Shown here piece after piece: positions 18,369-26,086 of a stretch of 64,000 nucleotides of DNA. Origin of the DNA: CALBPI01 sp038531945. GTDB lineage: Bacteria > Pseudomonadota > Gammaproteobacteria > Steroidobacterales > Woeseiaceae. Made by a program: the position numbers and the translations under genes. Numbering within the stretch: position 1 is the first letter of the stretch; each line of letters opens with the position of its first letter. The stretch is taken from the NCBI GenBank assembly GCA_038531945.1, contig JBCBBH010000001.1, forward strand, positions 558,001 through 622,000, given 5' to 3'. The notes under the pieces were generated by a model. It saw only the letters and a list, made by a program, of their open reading frames with translations, was not told the origin of the DNA and did not search any database.

Positions 18369-18776
18369 ATGAGCAACATCCAACAGAAAGCGGAGGTCCC
18401 TAAAGCGCAAGAATTCGTCGATTTGCGTTTTGCTGCAGGGCTAAGCCCGAATACGCTCGCTGCCGCCGAGATTGGCCTGCGCGGATCATGGCACGCGGTC
18501 TGTGTGCGCGTCGACGAGACTCTGATCGGTATGGGACGCATCATTGGTGATGGCGGATGCTGCTTCCAGGTTGTCGACATCGCGGTCCACCCAGATTACC
18601 AAGGTCGAGGTTTGGGCTATCAAATCGTGGAGGCTTTGATGCGCTACCTACACGACAACGCGCCGAAGTCTGTCTATGTCAGTTTGATTGCCGATGGCGA
18701 TGCGCATCGGCTGTACAGCAAATTTGGTTTTGAGTTCACGGCACCAGCGTCAGTGGGCATGGCGCTCCGTTTGTAG
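18369..18776 (+). CDS. GNAT-family N-acetyltransferase
   Basis: A 135-residue GNAT protein. Motif A, the acetyl-CoA pyrophosphate loop, is clear: VDIAVHPDYQGRGLGYQIV with Q78-G79-R80-G81-L82-G83. It is followed by the helix VEALMRYLHD and the strand YVSLIADGDAHRLYSKFGF of motif B. Size is that of a minimal GNAT enzyme acting on a small molecule or peptide amine; the acceptor is unknown. It ends 8 bases before the GrpB-family gene. Confidence 0.85.
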   Translation: MSNIQQKAEVPKAQEFVDLRFAAGLSPNTLAAAEIGLRGSWHAVCVRVDETLIGMGRIIGDGGCCFQVVDIAVHPDYQGRGLGYQIVEALMRYLHDNAPKSVYVSLIADGDAHRLYSKFGFEFTAPASVGMALRL

Positions 18777-18784
18777 GTGCTGCG

Positions 18785-19288
18785 ATGGCGCTCACCAGTA
18801 CCATCGTTCCTTACGATCCAGGGTGGCCTAAGCAATACGAGGATGAAGCGAAGATACTCGCGCCGATATTTCACCAGACTCTGGTTCAGGTGCATCACAT
18901 TGGCAGCACCGCCATTGCTGGTCTGTCGGCCAAACCGGAAATCGATATTCTCGTCGTTGTTGAATGCATCCAAGACGCGAGCGAATGGAGCAAAGCGCTT
19001 GCCGAACTGCGGTATCGACGCGGTGGGGATCTTTCCGTTGGGCATCTCTTCTACAAAAAGGACGTGAGCGGCGTGCGAACTCATAAGGTTCATGTGTGCA
19101 CGACCGGCCATGAAAAGATTCAGGAGATGATTCATTTTCGCAACTTCCTGCGCACGCACGCAGACACGCGCGCGGCATATCAAGCGTTGAAGTTGCAACT
19201 AGAGCGCGACAACACGTTGGGAATTGCTCAGTACCTTAAGGGCAAGGCACCTTTCATCGCCGAGGTGTTGCAACGGGCCGGCAAGTAA
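18785..19288 (+). CDS. GrpB/UPF0157 nucleotidyltransferase-fold protein
   Basis: A 167-residue GrpB-family protein of the nucleotidyltransferase superfamily. The N-terminal signature VPYDPGWPKQYEDE is present, followed by HHIGSTAIAGLSAKPEIDILV with the GST at 40-42 and the metal-binding acidic residue D54. The typical HKVHVC and FRNFLRTHAD segments come later. The family's biochemical role is poorly defined; transfer of a nucleotide to a small molecule or protein is presumed. It probably forms an operon with the GNAT gene. Confidence 0.88.
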   Translation: MALTSTIVPYDPGWPKQYEDEAKILAPIFHQTLVQVHHIGSTAIAGLSAKPEIDILVVVECIQDASEWSKALAELRYRRGGDLSVGHLFYKKDVSGVRTHKVHVCTTGHEKIQEMIHFRNFLRTHADTRAAYQALKLQLERDNTLGIAQYLKGKAPFIAEVLQRAGK

Positions 19289-19295
19289 TTGCTGA

Positions 19296-19505
19296 TCAAC
19301 CGTCGGATTGGTGCTCCAGTATGTCGCCGGGCTGACACTCAAGCACTTCGCAAATTTTTTCCAGCGTTGCGAAGCGGACGCCTTTTGCTTTGCCCGTTCT
19401 GAGAATCGAGAGATTCTGTTCTGAAATCCCTATTGCGCTCGCGAGTTCCTTGCCCTTCATTTTTCGGCGCGCCAGCATGACGTCCAACGTGACGTTAATC
19501 GACAT
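19296..19505 (-). CDS. XRE-family small transcriptional regulator
   Basis: A 69-residue Cro/CI-type helix-turn-helix protein of the YozG-like class (MLARRKMKGKELASAIGISEQNLSILRTGKAKGVRFATLEKICEVLECQPGDIL). The recognition helix is about residues 28-37. It starts 9 bases after the DUF2975 stop on the same strand, the standard DUF2975-XRE pairing. It probably autoregulates from the AT-rich operator region near 20077-20093. Confidence 0.9.
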   Translation of the reverse strand: MSINVTLDVMLARRKMKGKELASAIGISEQNLSILRTGKAKGVRFATLEKICEVLECQPGDILEHQSDG

Positions 19506-19514
19506 TCGGTCTGC

Positions 19515-20036
19515 CTAGACAAATTGCTTGTTTTCAGCGTGAACCCGGCACGCTTCGACGAGCAGGTCACTCAGGACCCAAAGCACCAGTGCAACACCGA
19601 CCGCCTTGAGTTCATTACTACCGACCGCGACCGACAGCATTTTTTGCCCGGGAGGGTGGTTCCACGACAACAGCAAGCTCATCAAAGACAAATGGATCGG
19701 TGTCGCGAGCGCTTGCGCCAACAAAAGCACAGAGAACCGCCGCAGATCATGGCTGTTACTCGCATTGAAGAGCTCGCCCTTCGAAAAGTTCTTGAAAGCG
19801 CGCCGCAGGAAAAACAGCCCGGCAAGACCAATCGAGAGATAGGCAGCGGTGAGCCCCCAAAGCGCATACCACTGCCCATCCGACACCGTCCACCACTGGA
19901 TGGGAAAACCGACTGTGGATTGAGTGAGACTCGCAAAACTGCCCAGGTTCACGAGGTAGAACACCGCCACTGCCGGGATGGCAATCAGAAGTGCAGAACA
20001 GGCCCATGCGATAACCAACGACAATTTTCGACTCAC
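19515..20036 (-). CDS. DUF2975 membrane protein
   Basis: A four-helix inner-membrane protein (helices near the N-terminus, about residues 50-75, 110-130 and 145-165) of the DUF2975 family. It is habitually encoded with a tiny XRE regulator, as here. I prefer GTG 20036 (SRKLSLVIAW...) as the start: it has a GGGG-containing site upstream and gives the usual N-terminus. A TTG at 20090 would push the start into the AT-rich promoter. The family is thought to sense membrane or stress conditions and modulate its partner regulator, but this is not established. Confidence 0.82.
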   Translation of the reverse strand: MSRKLSLVIAWACSALLIAIPAVAVFYLVNLGSFASLTQSTVGFPIQWWTVSDGQWYALWGLTAAYLSIGLAGLFFLRRAFKNFSKGELFNASNSHDLRRFSVLLLAQALATPIHLSLMSLLLSWNHPPGQKMLSVAVGSNELKAVGVALVLWVLSDLLVEACRVHAENKQFV

Positions 20037-20076
20037 GATTGACCCCACACTAAAATGATTGCTAATGTTTAATAAA

Positions 20077-20093
20077 TTATCGTAAAACAATAA
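20077..20093. promoter_or_regulatory. Candidate operator in divergent AT-rich promoter
   Basis: TTATCGT-AAA-ACAATAA is an inverted repeat with 6 of 7 pairs around an AAA centre. It lies in an AT-rich block (20040-20100) between the DUF2975/XRE operon and the divergent exported-protein gene. It is a plausible site for the XRE regulator. Confidence 0.45.
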
Positions 20094-20115
20094 TTTTTAC
20101 AACAGGAGATGGAAC

Positions 20116-20637
20116 ATGCGTCTGTTCACTATCTGGGCTGCGTTGGGTGTGCTCATGGCACCGGCAACCGGCCATGCGCTGACGATGGGTCAATTCGCTT
20201 CCGCCTGCGAGGCGTTTGACGGCGACTGCAGCAAAAGCCCATTCTTGCAGGCTTACGTCGGCGGTGCACTCGATTTCGTCGCAATGCTCGATGAAGAGAC
20301 GGATTACCTCGATCGGATCTATTGCCGGAAGGCGTCCGAGTTTTTCGATGCGCCGGAGATTATTCGATATATGTTGGCGCACCAGAGTGGGTACGACGAT
20401 AAGAATGCGATGCTGCTGGTGATTCGCTATCTCGAAGAGATGGGTGGGTGCGAAACGCAATCAGAACGACAGCGACATCACGACCTGACGCTCCTGGAAC
20501 GCTCGGACGAATCCGCCTGCTCGGAACGCTGGGTCCACCGTGCCTCTGCTGTCGCGTGTCAAAGTGATGGTAAATCGACAATCATTGTTGCGCGGGATCT
20601 CGGGATCGTTGATACCCGAGATGGCTCCAGTGTTTAG
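20116..20637 (+). CDS. Exported Rap1a/Tai-like protein with suspect 3' extension
   Basis: A signal peptide (residues 1-22, cleavage near GHA-LT) precedes a short domain with SACEAFDGDC, QAYVGGALDFV and VIRYLEEMGGC. The spacing of cysteines and the ending at Cys resemble the Rap1a/Tai immunity-like fold; this assignment is tentative. An AGGAG ribosome site lies 8 bases before the ATG. The last ~58 codons (from about 20461) are antisense to the convergent lipoprotein gene and have a polar, unstructured composition, so the original stop was probably lost near 20460. Confidence 0.55.
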   Translation: MRLFTIWAALGVLMAPATGHALTMGQFASACEAFDGDCSKSPFLQAYVGGALDFVAMLDEETDYLDRIYCRKASEFFDAPEIIRYMLAHQSGYDDKNAMLLVIRYLEEMGGCETQSERQRHHDLTLLERSDESACSERWVHRASAVACQSDGKSTIIVARDLGIVDTRDGSSV

Positions 20638-21210
20638 GAAAAAACTGCCGTTGTCGGCCACTTGCCTCAGGTCGCCGCGCGAAAAACCGGAACACTGAGC
20701 AAAGGCATCCAGCTGAATCGTGCTGCCGCTCACGGACGGTGACCACTGAATATTCAACAGATCGCCGACGCGTACGTTCTGGTCGGTGATCGGCTGCAGA
20801 ATCGTGAACGGTGCGGGTAGCGTCCCGCGAGTCGCACTATTCACGCTGCCATCAGAACGAAACAACGATAGCGTGAAAACGGTCGCCGCGGCATTGGTGT
20901 CTATTCGGCCCTCGTAGTCGATATCCAGGAGATCCTCGTCTTCCTGCAACACCACGACCATGCCGTTCGCACTCGCTTCGAGTCGCTCGTTGCCGCCCAG
21001 CCGAACGTTGGTACCGGAACTGCCGCCCTCATTGATTTCCACGTTGACGACTGTGGACCCGCCCCCCATTGCTTCAAAGGTTGTACCGACCCAGAGTTGC
21101 TCGGTTTCCAGCGTCTCCGAATCGACGCCGTCGCCACCGCAGCCTGTCAGCCAAGCGGCGACGGTAACGAGTCCGAGGACGTGAGAGCGTTTGATTGCTC
21201 GTGAGTGCAT
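20461..21210 (-). CDS. Lipoprotein of unknown function
   Basis: A 249-residue protein with a convincing lipobox AWLTGC (Cys24) after a basic, hydrophobic N-terminus. The mature chain is rich in Gly, Asp, Asn and Thr, with repeated beta-strand patterns (GSTVVNVEINEGGSSGTNV, TVFTLSLFRSDGSV, DCRFTITLTRDSRG), suggesting a surface or periplasmic beta-sandwich. Two cysteines, in AQCSGF and NDCRFT, may pair. Its 3' end is overlapped for 177 bases by the convergent exported-protein ORF. No family recognised. Confidence 0.7.
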   Translation of the reverse strand: MHSRAIKRSHVLGLVTVAAWLTGCGGDGVDSETLETEQLWVGTTFEAMGGGSTVVNVEINEGGSSGTNVRLGGNERLEASANGMVVVLQEDEDLLDIDYEGRIDTNAAATVFTLSLFRSDGSVNSATRGTLPAPFTILQPITDQNVRVGDLLNIQWSPSVSGSTIQLDAFAQCSGFSRGDLRQVADNGSFFLNTGAISGINDPEIPRNNDCRFTITLTRDSRGTVDPAFRAGGFVRAFQERQVVMSLSF

Positions 21211-21411
21211 AACTCCACCCGAATTTATTGCTGCGTGCGGAACACGGCGTTGATCAGGATAAGGTGACTACAGGCAGAGGGTCAAAGTCATGCGGCAGTG
21301 CAAAGTGACTTGGTCGGCGGCGTGACTTACACGTTCCGTTGCTTCGTGGCCGGCGATCGAATGAGCTATCGAATCGCGGCGTCGGAATAATTTAAGAACG
21401 GGTTGTGATTC

Positions 21412-21804
21412 CTACCGAGGAATCGGCGGATTCTGCCTCGCGAGAATCTCGTAGCGACGGAGTAGCTTCCAGAGCTCGATGTCATCGCAACCGTTGCTTG
21501 CGATCAGGTTATCGACACCACCTTCTGCAGCGAGAACCTGCAGAGCGAGACTGGGTGCGAGCGGATCGTCGATTTCCGCCTGGGCCGCCTCAGCGCGTTG
21601 TTTTGCGTACTCGAAGTTCCTGAGGAACTTGGGTTCCCACTCGCTGACGTCCTTGTTACATGCCTTGGCAGCATGCGCGGCACGGACGTGTTCCAGGTAA
21701 ATGTGATCCGGCTGCATTCGATACCGCGTCTTTTCGACAGCATAGATTTCGAAGCCCATATAGACCACGAGGAACAGCAGAAAAAACAGTGCGCCTGGTT
21801 TCAT
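21412..21804 (-). CDS. Small membrane-anchored protein, unknown
   Basis: A 130-residue protein with an N-terminal hydrophobic helix (residues 4-22) acting as a signal anchor. A helical, charged domain follows (LRNFEYAKQRAEAAQAEIDD) with two cysteines (KACNKD, NGCDDI). No family recognised. It stands alone between two orphan genes. Confidence 0.55.
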   Translation of the reverse strand: MKPGALFFLLFLVVYMGFEIYAVEKTRYRMQPDHIYLEHVRAAHAAKACNKDVSEWEPKFLRNFEYAKQRAEAAQAEIDDPLAPSLALQVLAAEGGVDNLIASNGCDDIELWKLLRRYEILARQNPPIPR

Positions 21805-21974
21805 CGCTTCATTCTATGGCAGTCGACGAAGAAAGGTCGAGTAGACGACGGTTCACGCTCGAAGCTGGGTCAGAACTGGATATCGCTTGCTGATTAGCAG
21901 TCTTGGGTGGATATTTGCAGAGAGAAACTCGGTCGGCGTGCGGCGGCTTAAGGTTCGAAGTAGGTTATTGTGCG

Positions 21975-22394
21975 ATGCGAGTAGTCAATTGGTTCCGCAA
22001 TATCATCGGGCGGATTTTTTCCAAACCCTACGCAGTTGCGCCCTGGAACGGTGATGCCGTATTCGACGAGAGGCTTTCAATCGATCAATCGTTTGGTCTA
22101 GAGATCGTCAATGACGACAAAACGCCGATGGAATTCGTTGTAGCTGTGTTGACGCAGTGCGTGCACCTTAACGATCGCGACGCTACCGAAGCTATGCTGC
22201 GAATTCACTTCAACGGTCGCGCCAGGTTTGGTCGTATGACCGAAGCTGGCGGTCGTGCATTAGTTGAGCACATCAACCAACAATCGGCAGAGTTTGGATG
22301 GCCGCTGTCTTGCAGCTTGTGCGATGGTCAGGAAACCGCGTCTCCCGGACCACCCAGCAAGGAAGACATCCAACGACACCGGAAACAGCATTAG
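21975..22394 (+). CDS. ClpS-like adaptor with N- and C-terminal extensions
   Basis: From ATG 21975, residues about 40-116 match the ClpS core: LEIVNDDKTPMEFVVAVLTQ, then ATEAMLRIHFNGRARFG, then EHINQQSAEFGWPLSCSL. The N-degron pocket residues of canonical ClpS are conserved (N46, D47, D48, T50, M53, H78). ClpS delivers N-end-rule substrates to ClpAP. This copy lacks a clpA neighbour and has a 35-residue amphipathic N-terminal segment (VVNWFRNIIGRIFSKPYAV) plus a polar tail, so it is probably a paralogue rather than the housekeeping adaptor. An upstream ATG at 21903 is less likely. Confidence 0.75.
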   Translation: MRVVNWFRNIIGRIFSKPYAVAPWNGDAVFDERLSIDQSFGLEIVNDDKTPMEFVVAVLTQCVHLNDRDATEAMLRIHFNGRARFGRMTEAGGRALVEHINQQSAEFGWPLSCSLCDGQETASPGPPSKEDIQRHRKQH

Positions 22395-22430
22395 GACAAA
22401 GTAGAGCGAGTGGCTAATCAAGAGTCGAAC

Positions 22431-23009
22431 ATGCGAAATTGTATATTTATAGTGGTTTTCCTCAGTTGGTCTGCCATGTGTGTATCTGCCGATGAGTCAC
22501 TCCGCAACGTCACTGTCGTCACCGACGAAGGATTTGTCGACTTCACCCTGCCATTGGCCGGCGTCGGACAATCCAGCGGAGACAAATGGCTATTCAAAAT
22601 TCGCGGTCTCTTCGGTGATGAAGAGCTTGGGTTTGATGTGCAACTGGGTTCGACATGGGAACAAGAAGAAATTCACAACGGCGAGATAACCTTGCACTGG
22701 GGGAGTGCTGTCATCCTTCGGTCGGGCGTCGAGAGCGATCGGTTTTGCGATTTAATCAGAACGTCGTACGGGAACGAATTTGTTGGTACCAAAATGCGGG
22801 AGGCACTAGATGTCATGGCAGTTGCGCTGGGTACAGATCCTGCGCAGATGCGACAGTCACCTGTGAAGATGAAAATGTTCATCGAACCCGCAGACGATGA
22901 GGGCTACGCTGAGTTCTATCTCAATGTTGACTTGCCGAGTCGTGTCGTTCAGTTCAATGAAAAGGACACCGAGTATCGCGTGAATCTGCTCAAAGCGCTG
23001 TGCACTTAG
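22431..23009 (+). CDS. Exported protein of unknown function
   Basis: From ATG 22431, a signal peptide (residues 1-20, cleavage near VSA-DE) leads a 172-residue soluble domain with beta-rich character and two cysteines (RFCDLIRTS and the C-terminal ALCT). A GTG at 22410 would add 7 residues. It follows the ClpS-like gene by about 36 bases on the same strand. No family recognised. Confidence 0.6.
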   Translation: MRNCIFIVVFLSWSAMCVSADESLRNVTVVTDEGFVDFTLPLAGVGQSSGDKWLFKIRGLFGDEELGFDVQLGSTWEQEEIHNGEITLHWGSAVILRSGVESDRFCDLIRTSYGNEFVGTKMREALDVMAVALGTDPAQMRQSPVKMKMFIEPADDEGYAEFYLNVDLPSRVVQFNEKDTEYRVNLLKALCT

Positions 23010-23103
23010 GCTGTTTACTTGGTTGGAACAACCACTCGGCGTCTGATTTGTCCGATCAATCACCTTGCCGCATACTGCCTGCGGATCCCTGCCGAGCGAA
23101 TCT

Positions 23104-23310
23104 TTGCGAAAGTTACTCATCCGCCGTTTGACCATCGGCCTATTTTTTGTCTACACGCTGGCAGTCACATGGCCGGTGGCCACACTGATCCGTTCAGCGG
23201 AGCCGCTAGTCTTCGGCGTCCCATTATCCATGGCGTGGTCGATCGGCTGGATACTCACTGGTTGGTTTGCATTGCTGGTGCTTGATCGCGTCGAGACCGA
23301 GGGCGAGTAA
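23104..23310 (+). CDS. Small membrane partner of the symporter
   Basis: A two-helix membrane protein (TIGLFFVYTLAVTWPVATLI and VPLSMAWSIGWILTGWFALLVL). It overlaps the symporter start (TAATG at 23307-23312) and resembles the small DUF3311-type or YhdT-type subunit found before sodium:solute symporters. No ATG is available, so TTG 23104 (or TTG 23065) is the probable start. It likely supports assembly or function of the transporter. Confidence 0.6.
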   Translation: MRKLLIRRLTIGLFFVYTLAVTWPVATLIRSAEPLVFGVPLSMAWSIGWILTGWFALLVLDRVETEGE

Positions 23311-24797
23311 TGGCACAGTGGCAAGTCATTTCCGCGATGATCGTGGCTTACCTCATATTGACTTTGTGGGTGGGCCTAAGAGCCGGGCGTGGCACGTCAT
23401 CGACAGTCGATGGATTCGTTGCCGGGGACCGCAACTTCGGTTTCCTCGTGATGTACTTCGTGACCGGGGCGACCGTGTTCTCGGCGTTTGCATTCCTCGG
23501 TGGTCCCGGTTGGGCGTATTCGCGTGGCGCTGCGGCGTTCTACATCCTCTCTTACGGCGTTATCGGAATGGCGCCGTGGTACGTGATCGGGCCCAAGGCT
23601 GCCCGTATCGGCAGGCGATTCGGACAAGTCACCCAAGCCCAGTTCTTGACTGGCCGTTTCCGCTCGCGCGGTCTGTCACTGGTAATCGCGCTAGTCAGCA
23701 TCGCCGCAATGATTCCGTATATCACGCTACAGATGCGTGGCGCCGGCATTGTGATCGAGGCGGTCACCGACGGTCGGGTACCTATCTGGGTGGGTGCGGC
23801 TGTAGCGTACGGAGTGGTGTTGGTCTACGTGTTGATCAGTGGCGTTAGCGCGGTCGGTTGGACGAACACTTTGCAAGGCGTGTTCATGGTCGTCATCGCC
23901 TGGAGTCTCGGTTTGTACTTGCCGTATGCGTTGTACGGTGGCATCGGCCCGATGTTCGAAGCGATTCTTGCTGCGCGCCCCGAGTTGTTGGAGCTACCTG
24001 GCCTCACGGCATCGGGTGAACCGTGGAGCTGGGCGGGCTATTCCAGTGCGATCATTGTGAGCGCGGTCGGCATCACGATGTGGCCTCACATCTTCATGAA
24101 AGCGTTTACCGCTCGCGATGAGCGAATCATACGCCGCACGGTGGTGTGGTTCCCATCGTTCCAGTTGTTTTTGGTCCCGGTGTTTCTGATCGGCTTTGCG
24201 GGCGTGTTGTTTGTCGACACGCTGCCACAGCCGGACTTCATACTGCCCTACCTCATTTTGAACGTGGATTTACCGCTGATCGTCGTTGGTCTGTTCTGCG
24301 CGGGTGCGCTGTCGGCTTCGATGTCGACAGGCGATGCGCTGATGCACGCCACTGCATCGGTAGCGGTCGAGGATGGTATGAGTCCCTTCATGGATCTCAA
24401 CGAATCGCAGCAACGACTGCTGATTCGTATACTGATTGTTGTGTTTGGTGCGATCGCGTACTTCTTCGCGGTGTCGGAAGGCGTATCGTTGGTGGTGTTG
24501 CTACTGACGTCGTACGGCATCATCGCGCAGCTCGCCCCGGCAGTCGTTGCGGCGTTGTTCTGGCGACGCGCCACAACACCCGGTGTGATCGCCGGGTTGC
24601 TCGCGGGTAGCGTCACAGCGTTGGTGTTCTTTTTCATGCCAGAGCTAAAACCCATAGAATTGCATGAAGGTTTGTTCGGTCTGATGGTTCACGTACCGAC
24701 GTTGGTCGTGGTGTCATTGCTAACCCCGGAACAAGACCGCGACCATGTTGAGTCCTATATCAATCCACCCGCATCGACACCTGCCGCGATGAATTGA
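23310..24797 (+). CDS. Sodium:solute symporter (SSS family)
   Basis: A 495-residue inner-membrane transporter with about 13 helices. Typical SSS features include the N-terminal FVAGDRNFGFLVMYFVTGATVFSAFAFLGGPGWAYSRG and the region LFCAGALSASMSTGDALMHATASVAVED, which carries the sodium-site serine pattern of the conserved helix. It is translationally coupled to the small membrane protein before it and ends 11 bases before an ArgE-type deacylase. Substrate is probably an organic acid or amino-acid derivative, inferred from the neighbouring hydrolase. Confidence 0.92.
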   Translation: MAQWQVISAMIVAYLILTLWVGLRAGRGTSSTVDGFVAGDRNFGFLVMYFVTGATVFSAFAFLGGPGWAYSRGAAAFYILSYGVIGMAPWYVIGPKAARIGRRFGQVTQAQFLTGRFRSRGLSLVIALVSIAAMIPYITLQMRGAGIVIEAVTDGRVPIWVGAAVAYGVVLVYVLISGVSAVGWTNTLQGVFMVVIAWSLGLYLPYALYGGIGPMFEAILAARPELLELPGLTASGEPWSWAGYSSAIIVSAVGITMWPHIFMKAFTARDERIIRRTVVWFPSFQLFLVPVFLIGFAGVLFVDTLPQPDFILPYLILNVDLPLIVVGLFCAGALSASMSTGDALMHATASVAVEDGMSPFMDLNESQQRLLIRILIVVFGAIAYFFAVSEGVSLVVLLLTSYGIIAQLAPAVVAALFWRRATTPGVIAGLLAGSVTALVFFFMPELKPIELHEGLFGLMVHVPTLVVVSLLTPEQDRDHVESYINPPASTPAAMN

Positions 24798-24808
24798 GGA
24801 ATGTTTCG

Positions 24809-25975
24809 ATGAGCACATTGACTTCGATAGAGATGCTGAGCCAGTTGGTGGCGTTTCCGACAGTTTCCCGAGACTCCAATCTGCCGCTGATCGACTGGGT
24901 GGAAGACTATGTCGGCCAGTTTGGAGCTCGTTGCCGGCGCACCTGGAACGCGGAGCAGAACAAGTCCAACCTGTTCGTGGCGATTGGTCCAGATGCACCG
25001 GGTGGCGTTGTCTTGTCCGGTCATACTGACGTTGTGCCGATCGATGATCAGGACTGGCATACCGATCCGTTCAAGCTGACTGAGAAAGACGGCTTGTTGT
25101 ACGGCCGCGGTAGCTCAGATATGAAAGGCTTCTCGGCTGTCTTTTTGTCACGCCTGGCAAAGCTCGATATCAAGGCATTGGACAAGCCGCTGTACCTGGC
25201 GTTGTCGTACGACGAGGAGGTGGGCTGCCTCGGTGTGAGTCGAATGATTGACGATGCGCTTGCCGAGTTTGAAAGACCGGACTTCGCGATTATCGGTGAG
25301 CCGACGACCATGCAGATTGTTCGCGCACACAAAGCGATCAACTCATTCCGAACGCTCGTGACCGGAAAAGCGGCGCACTCGAGCCAACCCCATCGAGGTG
25401 CCGGCGCGATCTTCGCTGCAGCACGCATCATGGAACATTTGTATTCCATCGGTCAGTCGCGACGTGACGCTGCGGACGAATCGCCTTGCGAGCCGCCGTG
25501 GACGACGGTGCAAGTGGGGATCATCCACGGTGGTACAGCAGTCAATATTCTGCCCGCGCACTGTGAGTTCCTGTGGGAGTACCGCAGCCTGCCGGAGGAG
25601 GGCCCGGATCTGATCATCGATGCGCTGCAAACCTATATCGACGAGCAGGTATTGCCAGATCTACGCGAGTTCGCGCCCGATGCATCGATCGAAACGACGC
25701 GCATCGCACAAGTTCCCCCATTGCTGCCCGACCCTGACGAAAAGGCGGAGCGGTTTGTGCAGACCTTGCGAGGCGTGCGCGAAGGCGGCTCCGGCGCGGT
25801 ATCGTTTGCCACGGAGGCGGGGATCTTCCAAAAGGCTGGCGTCAGTAGTGTTGTGTGTGGTCCGGGTTCGATCGACCAGGCACACCAGCCAAACGAGTTT
25901 ATCGATCCGCAAGAACTCACACGATGCGAAGCGATGATCGATGACGTGTTCGCGTATCTGTATCGCGCGAGTTGA
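24809..25975 (+). CDS. ArgE/DapE-family metallo-deacylase
   Basis: An M20 zinc deacylase resembling N-acetylornithine deacetylase. From ATG 24809 (GAGG site nearby), the metal ligands and catalytic residues are in place: H72 and D74 (GHTDVVP), D104 (GRGSSDMKG), E136-E137 (YDEEVGCLG), and the late AHQPNEF histidine. A lid/dimerisation domain lies at about residues 170-290 (KAAHSSQPHRGAGAI). It is directly downstream of the symporter, so it may cleave an imported N-acyl amino acid rather than serve arginine biosynthesis. That is inference. Confidence 0.88.
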   Translation: MSTLTSIEMLSQLVAFPTVSRDSNLPLIDWVEDYVGQFGARCRRTWNAEQNKSNLFVAIGPDAPGGVVLSGHTDVVPIDDQDWHTDPFKLTEKDGLLYGRGSSDMKGFSAVFLSRLAKLDIKALDKPLYLALSYDEEVGCLGVSRMIDDALAEFERPDFAIIGEPTTMQIVRAHKAINSFRTLVTGKAAHSSQPHRGAGAIFAAARIMEHLYSIGQSRRDAADESPCEPPWTTVQVGIIHGGTAVNILPAHCEFLWEYRSLPEEGPDLIIDALQTYIDEQVLPDLREFAPDASIETTRIAQVPPLLPDPDEKAERFVQTLRGVREGGSGAVSFATEAGIFQKAGVSSVVCGPGSIDQAHQPNEFIDPQELTRCEAMIDDVFAYLYRAS

Positions 25976-26086
25976 CCCGCCGCCGCATCCTTTCAGACCG
26001 TAGTATCATCGAATGACCCGGTGTTATCGATTGTCGTACCATGGGCCCTTAACTAGCGCGTTACTTCAGGGAGAGCCACAAACATC

